DNA from: Paraburkholderia kururiensis
GTDB lineage: Bacteria > Pseudomonadota > Gammaproteobacteria > Burkholderiales > Burkholderiaceae
DNA length: 64,000 bases
Reading direction: 5' to 3'
Assembly: GCF_034424375.1 (NCBI RefSeq)
Contig: NZ_CP139965.1
Location: forward strand, 4,712,001-4,776,000
Position 1 is the first letter of the stretch. Each line of letters opens with the position of its first letter. Below, piece by piece: positions 16,692 to 24,225 of the stretch. The notes under the pieces were generated by a model. It ran no database searches and was not told the origin of the DNA. It saw only the letters and a program-made list of their open reading frames with translations. The translations under genes and the position numbers were made by a program.

Positions 16692-17891
16692 ATGAGCAAA
16701 CAGTTACAGGATGCATATATCGTCGCCGCGAGCCGCACGCCCATTGGCAAGGCGCCGCGCGGGGTGTTCCGCAACACGCGGCCTGACGAGCTGCTGGTGC
16801 ACGCGATCAAGTCCGCGGTGGCGCAGGTGCCGGGACTCGACACGAAGGTGATCGAAGACGCGATCATCGGCTGCGCCATTCCGGAAGCGGAGCAGGGCCT
16901 CAATGTGGCGCGCATGGGCGCGCTGCTCGCCGGCCTGCCGAACACGGTGGGCGGCGTCACGGTGAACCGTTTCTGCGCCTCCGGCGTGACGGCGCTCGCG
17001 ATGGCCGCGGACCGCATTCGCGTGGGCGAAGCGGACGCGATGATCGCGGGCGGCTGCGAGTCGATGAGCATGGTGCCGATGATGGGCAACAAGCCGTCGA
17101 TGTCGCCGCACATCTTCGACGCCAACGAGAACATCGGCATCGCTTACGGCATGGGTCTTACGGCCGAGCGCGTGGCCGAGCGCTGGCAGGTGAGCCGCGA
17201 AGCGCAGGACGCGTTTTCGCTGGAGTCGCATCGCCGCGCGATTGCCGCGCAGCAGGCGGGCGAGTTCAAGGACGAGATCGCGCCGTACACCGTGACCGAG
17301 CGCGTGCCTGATCTGGCGAGCGGCGAGGTGAAGGTGAAGACGCGTGAAGTCGCGCTGGACGAAGGTCCGCGCGCCGACACGTCGCTGGAAGGCCTCGCGA
17401 AACTGCGCACCGTGTTTGCCAACAAGGGATCGGTGACGGCGGGCAACAGCTCGCAGACCTCGGACGGCGCGGGCGCGCTGATCGTGGTGTCCGAGAAGAT
17501 CCTGAAGCAGTTCAACCTCACGCCGCTCGCGCGCTTCGTGAGCTTCGCGGTGCGCGGCGTGCCGCCGGAGATCATGGGCATCGGGCCGAAGGAAGCCATT
17601 CCCGCGGCGCTGAAGGCCGCGGGTCTCACGCAGGACGACATCGACTGGATCGAGCTGAACGAGGCCTTTGCCGCGCAGTCGCTCGCCGTGATCCAGGACC
17701 TGGGCCTCGATCCCGCCAAGGTGAACCCGATGGGCGGCGCGATTGCGCTGGGCCATCCGCTCGGCGCCACGGGCGCGATTCGTGCGGCGACCGTCGTGCA
17801 TGCGCTGCGCCGTCGCAACCTGCGCTACGGCATGGTGACGATGTGCGTGGGCACCGGCATGGGCGCGGCCGGCATCATCGAGCGTCTGTAA
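16692..17891 (+). CDS. Acetyl-CoA acyltransferase (3-ketoacyl-CoA thiolase)
   Basis: A 399-residue thiolase that cleaves 3-ketoacyl-CoA to acetyl-CoA and a shortened acyl-CoA. The nucleophile cysteine lies in VNRFCASGVTALAMAADRI (about residue 95), and the C-terminal active-site motifs are NEAFAAQSLAV, GGAIALGHPLGATGAIR and CVGTGMGAAGIIE. The family length is normal. It starts at ATG 16692, 30 bases after the two-domain enzyme, and completes the same operon. Degradative rather than biosynthetic function is inferred from context. Confidence 0.95.
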   Translation: MSKQLQDAYIVAASRTPIGKAPRGVFRNTRPDELLVHAIKSAVAQVPGLDTKVIEDAIIGCAIPEAEQGLNVARMGALLAGLPNTVGGVTVNRFCASGVTALAMAADRIRVGEADAMIAGGCESMSMVPMMGNKPSMSPHIFDANENIGIAYGMGLTAERVAERWQVSREAQDAFSLESHRRAIAAQQAGEFKDEIAPYTVTERVPDLASGEVKVKTREVALDEGPRADTSLEGLAKLRTVFANKGSVTAGNSSQTSDGAGALIVVSEKILKQFNLTPLARFVSFAVRGVPPEIMGIGPKEAIPAALKAAGLTQDDIDWIELNEAFAAQSLAVIQDLGLDPAKVNPMGGAIALGHPLGATGAIRAATVVHALRRRNLRYGMVTMCVGTGMGAAGIIERL

Positions 17892-17954
17892 GGTGCAGGC
17901 CGCTTCTTCGCATGCTCGCTTGCCCGGGCAGCGAGGAGACACCGTAAAGGCATG

Positions 17955-17990
17955 AACGGTTCGCAGGCCGCGAGGTTTGCGAGCCGTTTT
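17955..17990 (+). terminator. Likely terminator after the thiolase gene
   Basis: AACGGTTCGCA (17955-17965) pairs with TGCGAGCCGTT (17978-17988) with one T-G wobble over a 12-base loop, then T-rich sequence. It lies 64 bases after the thiolase stop and 24 bases before the next start, so the following hydratase may be only partly co-transcribed. Confidence 0.55.
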
Positions 17991-18013
17991 CGTTCAACGG
18001 AGGAGACCCGCGA

Positions 18014-18787
18014 ATGACCCCCGACATCCTGACGAGCCAGGCCGACGACGGCGTGCTCACCATCACGTTCAACCGGCCGGCGCGCAAGAACGCGATTACG
18101 GCAGCGATGTACCAGACGATGGCCGACGCGTTCGTGACCGCGCAGCACGACAAGGCCGTGCGCGTCGTGCTGTTTCGCGGCAGCGAGGGCACGTTCTGCG
18201 CCGGCAACGACCTCGAAGATTTCATGAAGGCGCCGCCTGCGGGCGAGGACGCGCCGGTGTTCCAGTTCCTGCGCGCCATCAGCACGGCGGAAAAGCCTGT
18301 GGTCGCGGCGGTGGCGGGCGCGGCCGTGGGCATCGGCACGACGCTGCTGCTGCATTGCGATCTCGTCTACGCCGCGGACACGGCGAAGTTCTCGCTACCG
18401 TTCGCGCAACTCGGGCTGTGCCCGGAGGCGGCATCGTCGCTGCTCTTGCCGCGCATTGCGGGTTATCCGCTTGCAGCCGAAAAGCTGCTGCTGGGCGACG
18501 CGTTCGACGCCCAGGAGGCGCTGCGCATGGGCTTCGTGAATCGCGTGCTGCCCGCCGCGGAGGTGGAGGCGTTTGCGCTTGCCCAGGCGAGCAAGCTGGC
18601 GGCGCTGCCGGCGTCGTCGCTGCGTGTGACCAAGGCGCTGATGAAAGGCGCGGCGCAGCACGAAGTCCATACCCGCATGACGGAAGAGGCCGTGCACTTC
18701 GGCAAGATGCTGCTCGCGCCCGAAGCGCGCGAGGCGTTCAAGGCGTTCTTCGAGAAGCGCAAGCCGGATTTCAGGCAGTTCGATTGA
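18014..18787 (+). CDS. Enoyl-CoA hydratase/isomerase family protein
   Basis: A 257-residue single-domain crotonase-fold protein. The CoA-binding/oxyanion-hole segments are visible: RGSEGTFCAGNDLEDF (residues about 55-72) and the AAVAGAAVGIGTTLLLHCDL region, followed by FSLPFAQLGLCPEAASSLLLPR. In the glutamate position used by hydratases the sequence reads CPEAA, so one of the two catalytic acids seems present. Start: ATG at 18014 with GGAGGAGAC before it. It is the last gene of the beta-oxidation cluster. Hydratase versus isomerase activity cannot be settled. Confidence 0.92.
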   Translation: MTPDILTSQADDGVLTITFNRPARKNAITAAMYQTMADAFVTAQHDKAVRVVLFRGSEGTFCAGNDLEDFMKAPPAGEDAPVFQFLRAISTAEKPVVAAVAGAAVGIGTTLLLHCDLVYAADTAKFSLPFAQLGLCPEAASSLLLPRIAGYPLAAEKLLLGDAFDAQEALRMGFVNRVLPAAEVEAFALAQASKLAALPASSLRVTKALMKGAAQHEVHTRMTEEAVHFGKMLLAPEAREAFKAFFEKRKPDFRQFD

Positions 18788-18815
18788 GCCCCGTGAACGA
18801 CTGACTGGACGAACA

Positions 18816-18844
18816 AGAACGGCGCTTTCGGCGCCGTTCTTTTT
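18816..18844 (+). terminator. Rho-independent terminator after the enoyl-CoA hydratase gene
   Basis: AGAACGGCGC (18816-18825) pairs with GCGCCGTTCT (18831-18840) over a TTTCG loop and is followed by TTTT. It ends the beta-oxidation cluster; the fdhD gene converges from the other side. Confidence 0.92.
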
Positions 18845-18894
18845 GCCTCGCACCTCACGCAAACAACCACGCACGTCACGCGTCGACCTTCCCG

Positions 18895-19719
18895 TTACGC
18901 CGTTCCATATTCCACATACCCGGACTCCCGGCAAAAGCTCACGAGCCGCAAGCCCGCCTTCTTCGCGATGGCAATGGCCAGCGACGACGGCGCCGAAATA
19001 GTCGCCACCAGCGGCACCCCCACGCGCGCGGCCTTGCGCACGAGTTCGTAGCTGGCGCGGCTGGAGAGAAACACGAAGCCGTCCGTGGTGTCGGCGCGCT
19101 CCAGCACGAGCTGGCCGATCAGCTTGTCGAGCGCGTTGTGGCGGCCCACGTCTTCGAAGGCATGCAGAATCTCGCCCTGCGCGTTGCACCAGGCCGCGGC
19201 GTGCAGACCGCCGGTGAGCTTCGTCAGCGCCTGGTGCGCGGGCAGGTCGTGTGCGGCGCGGGCGAGCGCGTCAGACGCGAGCCGCGCGAGAAAGCCCGTA
19301 TCCGGCACGCGCTCCGGTTGCAGATCGAGCAGGTCGATGCTTTCGATGCCGCACACGCCGCAGCCCGTGCGGCCCGCAAGCGCGCGGCGCTTCTCCTTCA
19401 ATCCCGCGAACGCCTGCTGCACGATGGTCAGCTGCACTTCGGCGTAAGGCAACTCGCCGTCTTCGCGAAACGCGACCTCGATGTCCTGAATGTCGGCGTT
19501 GCGGTCCACGATGCCTTCCGAAATGGCGAAGCCCACCGCGAAGGCTTCCAGGTCGCGCGGCGTGCACATCATCACCGCGTGCGAGATGCCGTTGAACACA
19601 AGCGCCACGGGCCATTCCTGGCCGACGTGATCGACGAGCGTTTCGGCGCCGCCGCCGCGGTGGCGCGTGACGGGCAATTCGATGGCGCCGGGCTGGCCGG
19701 CGGTTTCCAGTGGGTTCAA
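18895..19719 (-). CDS. fdhD: Formate dehydrogenase accessory sulfurtransferase FdhD
   Basis: A 274-residue FdhD protein, which passes sulfur from a cysteine desulfurase to the molybdenum cofactor of formate dehydrogenase. The CxxC pair is in GRTGCGVCGIES, and FNGISHAVMMCTPRDLEAFAVGF, DVGRHNALDKLIG and LSSRASYELV are family signatures. The start is inferred to be a TTG at 19719 with GGAG eight bases upstream, giving LNPLETAGQ. A longer frame reaches 19881 but overlaps the divergent promoter region. No formate dehydrogenase structural gene is in the window. Confidence 0.93.
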   Translation of the reverse strand: MNPLETAGQPGAIELPVTRHRGGGAETLVDHVGQEWPVALVFNGISHAVMMCTPRDLEAFAVGFAISEGIVDRNADIQDIEVAFREDGELPYAEVQLTIVQQAFAGLKEKRRALAGRTGCGVCGIESIDLLDLQPERVPDTGFLARLASDALARAAHDLPAHQALTKLTGGLHAAAWCNAQGEILHAFEDVGRHNALDKLIGQLVLERADTTDGFVFLSSRASYELVRKAARVGVPLVATISAPSSLAIAIAKKAGLRLVSFCRESGYVEYGTA

Positions 19720-19869
19720 GCGTGGACTCCTTGGTGCGTCGCCCTGACGGGGAGCCCAGCCTGAGGCGGGCTCGTGGGTCGCGCAGAAGGTTCTAAAATA
19801 CCCCAAGCCGGCGCCCCGTGTGGCCGGCGCCCCACAGAACCTGGCTGACAGAACCTGGGATATACCGCC

Positions 19870-20352
19870 ATGGGACTCCACGAAGCGCCGCTGCTTTTCC
19901 AGTTCGAGATCGCCTCATCCGAGGACCTCACTTACATTCCGATGTCCGTCCGCTTCAACCTGGACCGCTTCGGTCTGCGCATCTCGCTCGCTCAATGGCA
20001 GATGCTGCCTTACGAGGACCGCAAGCTGCTCGCGCGCTTTCCGGTGGAGGAAGACGCGCAGATCGAGCCGAATTTCGACCACGCGCTCTTCGAGATGCTG
20101 CGCACGCACGCCAACGTGGAGCCGGAATGGTTCACGCCCGATGCCGCGCCGGCCTGGCGCGAGACCGGCGCGGTGCCGGAAGGCGTGCTGAACCAGGCGT
20201 CGCTTGCCGGCCTCGCGGCTCCGGGCATCGAGCAATGGGCGCAGCTGGCCCCTTTCAAGCGCTACGTTCTTGCCAAGCTCTCGCGCAAGCCGGAAGGCAA
20301 TCACGATTTCCTGCCTGCCATGCGCGAATTTGGTCTGGCTGCGGCCGCCTGA
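19870..20352 (+). CDS. Nitrate reductase-associated protein family
   Basis: A 160-residue soluble protein resembling the small family annotated as conserved nitrate reductase-associated protein (PF09655), supported by the LFQFEIASSEDLTYIPMSVRFNLD start and ISLAQWQMLPYEDRKLLARFPVE. Function unknown. It is divergent from fdhD with about 150 bases between the starts, so a shared control region and a link with molybdoenzyme maturation are plausible. The family call rests on recalled similarity only. Start: ATG at 19870, in a weak ribosome-binding context. Confidence 0.75.
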   Translation: MGLHEAPLLFQFEIASSEDLTYIPMSVRFNLDRFGLRISLAQWQMLPYEDRKLLARFPVEEDAQIEPNFDHALFEMLRTHANVEPEWFTPDAAPAWRETGAVPEGVLNQASLAGLAAPGIEQWAQLAPFKRYVLAKLSRKPEGNHDFLPAMREFGLAAAA

Positions 20353-20498
20353 ACGAATTTTTTTCTTTTCCCTCAAACTGTTCCGGACGCTGCCGTTATC
20401 CATAGGTTGAGGCGCATCGCGCGCCTGCCCGTCGCAGATATGTTGTCAATAAAGCCCCGCAGGCACCCCGACCGCAGGACGAACGACGCCCGGAACCC

Positions 20499-23400
20499 AT
20501 GAACTCTTTCTTCTCGAAGCGGCTGCTGATCAACGTGGCAGTCGTGGCCGCCGCGGTCGGCGCGAACGCGTTCGTCGCGTACACGCAGATACGCGGGCAG
20601 CGCGAGGCCGACGCCCGCACCTTGCAGGCCACGCACATCCGCCAGGATCTGGACACCTTTCGCGACACGCTCAACGACGAGCTGATGGCGCTCGGCCGCT
20701 ACGAGACCGCGGGCGAGGGCGAAAGCGAGGCAGCGAGGCGCGAGCGCGCCGCAACGCTCGACAAGGCCACGGCGCGACTGCGCACCGCGTTCGCCGACAT
20801 GCCCGACATGGCGGCCGATTTCGACAATCTCGCGCTCGACGCCGCGGCCTTTCAACGCGACGTCCGCGTGGCACTGGATCGCACCGCGACCCCGGCGCCG
20901 GCCGGCAGCGACGACTCGCGCACGTGGGTGGCGCCCGTGTACATGCGGCTCGACGTGCAGATGGGCCGCTTCGAAGCGCAGTTCGCGGCGTTGCAGCAGA
21001 AGCAGCGCATCGCGCTCGAAAAGGTGATCGACGACTCCATCGCCGCGAACCGCCGGGCCGTGGTGCTGCTCGTCATTTCGATGCTCGCGGGCGGCACGCT
21101 GCTCATCTACACCTTCGGCGTGCGCGAGAACGCGGCGCGCGAAAAGTTGCGCATCGCGCGGGCGCTACGCAGCAGCGACGAGCGCTTTCACGGCCTGTTC
21201 GAAGCGCACCCCGTGGCGATGTACATCTTCGATCGCGACACGCTGCGCTTTCTCGCCGTCAATACGGCTGCGATCCAGCAGTACGGCTACAGCGAAGCCG
21301 AGTTTCTCGCCATGTCGGTGCGCGCCATTCATACGCCCGAGGAAGCGACCCGGCTCGAATTGCATCTCACGCGCAGCGACCCCGCCTCGCATGACGGGCG
21401 CACCATGGCCGGCATCTGGCATCACGTGCGGCGCGACGGCTCGCACGTGAGCGCGGACGTGTCGTACCACGCGCTCACGTTCATGGGCCGCAGCGCGGTG
21501 TTCGTGCTGGCTGACGATGTGACCGAGCAGATCGCCGCCGAAGCCGAGGCCCAGCGCTCCAACCAGATGCTGGAGACGGTGATCGACAGCATTCCGCAGC
21601 GCATTTTCTGGAAGGACCGTGAGTCCCGCTATCTGGGCTGCAACATGGCGTTCGCGCGCGATGCGGGGCTCTCGTACCCGGAACAGGTGATCGGCAAGAC
21701 CGACCACGACCTGCCCTGGCGCCAGTTCGCGGACACCGTGCGCGCGCACGACCGCGAGGTGATCGAGTCCGGCGTGCCCAAGCTCAACTTCGAAGTGGAC
21801 CTCGTGATCGACGGCGTGCATCGCACCACCGTCACGAGCAAGCTGCCGTTCACGGCGGGCGACGGCAATGTGCTGGGCGTGCTCGGCTCCTACACCGACA
21901 TCACGGAGCGCAAGCGCGCCGACCTCGCGCTGCGCCTGCAAAGCCGCGCGCTGGATGCGAGCGTGAACGCAATCATCATCACCGGCCCAGGGCCGGGCGG
22001 CCATCTGATCGAGTACGCGAACCCGGCCTTCGCGCGCATCACGGGCTACGATCCTGCCGAAGTGGTGGGGCAGGACTGCCGGCTTTTGCAGCGCGACGAC
22101 CGCGACCAGGAAGGGCTGCACGCCATTCGCCAGGCGCTGGCGGCCAACCGCGAGGTGAGCGCCGTGCTGCGCAACTATCGCAAGGACGGCGCGCTGTTCT
22201 GGAATCAGCTTTTCATCGCGCCGGTGCCGGATGCGGACGGGCGCACCACGCACCACGTCGGCATCGTGAGCGACGTGACCGAGCTGATGCGCTACCAGGA
22301 GCAGCTCGAATACCAGGCGAACTACGACAGCCTCACGCGGCTGCCCAACCGGAACCTGCTGCGCGACCGGCTTCAGCAGGCGCTCGTCGCGGCGCAGCGG
22401 CGCGAGCGCGGACTCGCGGTCGTGTTCATCGACCTCGACGGCTTCAAGAACGTGAACGACAGCCTGGGTCACAGCATCGGCGACCGGCTGCTTTCTGTGG
22501 TGGCCGAACGCCTTGCGCGCTGTGCTCGCGCGAGCGACACGGTGGCGCGCCACGGCGGCGACGAATTCGTGATCGTGATGGCGGACACGGTGGACGAGCA
22601 GTCGCTCATTGCGTGGATGGAGCGCGCGCGGGCCGCGATTTCGGAGCCGGTCTGGCTCGACGGCAACGAGCTTTACGTGGGCTGCAGCATGGGTGCGAGC
22701 CTCTTCCCGCAAGACGGCGACGACGCCGAAACGCTGATGAAGAAGGCCGACCTGGCGATGTACCGCGCGAAGGACATGGGCCGCAACACTTTCCAGTTCT
22801 TCCAGCCCGAGATGAACGCGAGCGCGACCGCGCGGCTCTCGCTGGAGCGGCGCCTGCGGCGGGCGCTGCGCGACAACGAATTCCTGCTGCACTACCAGCC
22901 GCAGATCGACATCGATACCGGCCGTATCGTGGGCATGGAAGCGCTCGTGCGCTGGCAGGACCCGGAAGCCGGGCTCGTCTCGCCGTCGGCGTTCATTCCG
23001 GTCGCCGAGGAAAGCGGGCTCATCGGGCCGCTTTCCGAATGGGTGCTGCGCGAAGCGTGTCGCCAGAACAAGGCGTGGCAGGTAGCGGGGCTGCCGCCGG
23101 CACGCGTGTCGGTGAATCTGTCGGCGCGCGTGTTCCAGCAGCGCAACATCACGCAGCTCGTCACGCAGGTGCTCGAAGAGACCGGGCTCGATCCGCAGTA
23201 TCTGGAACTCGAACTCACCGAAAGCACGATCATGCGCAACGCCGAGGAAGCGGTGATCATGCTCAACGACCTGCACGCGCTCGGCATCGGCCTTGCCATC
23301 GACGACTTCGGCACCGGCTATTCGAGCTTGAGCTACCTCAAGCGCTTTCCGGTGGACCGCCTCAAGATCGACCGCTCGTTCGTGTCGGACATCGGCATTT

Positions 23401-23615
23401 CGGGCGACGACGAGACGATCACGTCCGCGATCATCGCGCTCGCGCACTCGCTGGAGTTGCAGGTGATTGCGGAAGGCGTGGAGACGTCGGCGCAGCTCGA
23501 CTTCCTCAAGGAACGAGCGTGCGACGAGATGCAGGGGTTCTTCTTCGCTCGCCCGATGCCGCGCGACGCCATCGCGAATCTGCTGCAGGGCGGCGTGGAG
23601 TGCGCCGAGGCCTAG
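20499..23615 (+). CDS. PAS-GGDEF-EAL cyclic-di-GMP signalling protein
   Basis: A 1038-residue inner-membrane sensor. A first helix (about 8-28) and a second (about 186-206) flank a periplasmic helical domain of roughly 155 residues. Three PAS-type regions follow (about 225-345, 350-470, 475-600), then a GGDEF domain with GGDEF intact at 686-690 and an RxxD inhibitory site (RASD, 677-680), and a C-terminal EAL domain with EAL at 814-816 and DDFGTGYSSLSYLKRFP further on. Both synthase and phosphodiesterase motifs look intact, so the net activity is unclear. The signal is unknown. Confidence 0.95.
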   Translation: MNSFFSKRLLINVAVVAAAVGANAFVAYTQIRGQREADARTLQATHIRQDLDTFRDTLNDELMALGRYETAGEGESEAARRERAATLDKATARLRTAFADMPDMAADFDNLALDAAAFQRDVRVALDRTATPAPAGSDDSRTWVAPVYMRLDVQMGRFEAQFAALQQKQRIALEKVIDDSIAANRRAVVLLVISMLAGGTLLIYTFGVRENAAREKLRIARALRSSDERFHGLFEAHPVAMYIFDRDTLRFLAVNTAAIQQYGYSEAEFLAMSVRAIHTPEEATRLELHLTRSDPASHDGRTMAGIWHHVRRDGSHVSADVSYHALTFMGRSAVFVLADDVTEQIAAEAEAQRSNQMLETVIDSIPQRIFWKDRESRYLGCNMAFARDAGLSYPEQVIGKTDHDLPWRQFADTVRAHDREVIESGVPKLNFEVDLVIDGVHRTTVTSKLPFTAGDGNVLGVLGSYTDITERKRADLALRLQSRALDASVNAIIITGPGPGGHLIEYANPAFARITGYDPAEVVGQDCRLLQRDDRDQEGLHAIRQALAANREVSAVLRNYRKDGALFWNQLFIAPVPDADGRTTHHVGIVSDVTELMRYQEQLEYQANYDSLTRLPNRNLLRDRLQQALVAAQRRERGLAVVFIDLDGFKNVNDSLGHSIGDRLLSVVAERLARCARASDTVARHGGDEFVIVMADTVDEQSLIAWMERARAAISEPVWLDGNELYVGCSMGASLFPQDGDDAETLMKKADLAMYRAKDMGRNTFQFFQPEMNASATARLSLERRLRRALRDNEFLLHYQPQIDIDTGRIVGMEALVRWQDPEAGLVSPSAFIPVAEESGLIGPLSEWVLREACRQNKAWQVAGLPPARVSVNLSARVFQQRNITQLVTQVLEETGLDPQYLELELTESTIMRNAEEAVIMLNDLHALGIGLAIDDFGTGYSSLSYLKRFPVDRLKIDRSFVSDIGISGDDETITSAIIALAHSLELQVIAEGVETSAQLDFLKERACDEMQGFFFARPMPRDAIANLLQGGVECAEA

Positions 23616-23652
23616 CCCGCAAGCGCGGGCGGCGCGTTCCCGGGATGCGTGC

Positions 23653-24060
23653 TCAGTCCAGCGTGGGCAGGGCGCGCGGGCGGCGGTCGGAGTCGGTGGC
23701 GACGTAGGTGAGCGTGGCTTCGGTCACCTTCACGACGTCTTGTGTGAGGCTCATGCGCTGCGCGTAAACCTCCACCGACACGGTGATCGACGTGTTGCCC
23801 GTCTTCACGATGTCCGCGTAGAAGCTCAGCAGGTCGCCCACGAATACCGGCTGCTTGAAGATGAACGAGTTGACCGCGATGGTGGCGACCCGCCCATTGG
23901 CGCGGCGGCTGGCCGGAATCGAGCCGGCAATGTCCACCTGCGCCATGATCCAGCCGCCGAACACGTCGCCGTGGACGTTCGCGTCCGAAGGCTGCGGCAC
24001 GACGCGTAGTGCGGGCGGCTTCTGCGGAAGGTGGATGGACTCGGTCATGTGTTTATCCAT
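23653..24060 (-). CDS. Acyl-CoA thioesterase (hotdog fold, YciA-like)
   Basis: A 135-residue acyl-CoA hydrolase of the hotdog fold. The core motif NVHGDVFGGWIMAQVDIAGS is typical of the YciA/BFIT family, with the catalytic Asp probably in GDVFGGWIMAQVD. It then has FIFKQPVFVGDLLSFYADIVKTG. Start: the ATG at 24060 (MDKHMTES) or the ATG at 24048 (MTES) are both plausible and neither has a good Shine-Dalgarno; a longer frame to 24141 lacks conserved sequence. It converges on the GGDEF-EAL gene and diverges from the ABC transporter. Confidence 0.92.
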   Translation of the reverse strand: MDKHMTESIHLPQKPPALRVVPQPSDANVHGDVFGGWIMAQVDIAGSIPASRRANGRVATIAVNSFIFKQPVFVGDLLSFYADIVKTGNTSITVSVEVYAQRMSLTQDVVKVTEATLTYVATDSDRRPRALPTLD

Positions 24061-24225
24061 GGATAGGGCGCGTGTGGGCGGGTTTGCGTGTATGGGGGAG
24101 GCGCGGCGCCCTGAAGCGGCGGGCGCGGCCTTCTGCGACAATACGGAAGATCAGAAATTGTACGGGAAAGTGCGCAGCGGCGAGGCGCGCAGAGCCCTCC
24201 CGTCACGAACCCCACTGCACAATCC

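Noticed and set aside
20357..20370. A T-rich run (seven T, then CTTTT) just after the nitrate-reductase-associated gene, considered as a terminator.
   Set aside because: No stem of useful length lies directly upstream; only a short GCGGCCGC palindrome is present.
21165..23447. A 760-codon minus-strand open frame opposite the GGDEF-EAL gene.
   Set aside because: Low-complexity translation, no ribosome-binding site, and a well-supported gene on the other strand.
23619..23634. A GCCCGC-AAGC-GCGGGC hairpin between the GGDEF-EAL and thioesterase genes.
   Set aside because: Only six base pairs and no T-run, so it is common by chance in this GC-rich DNA.
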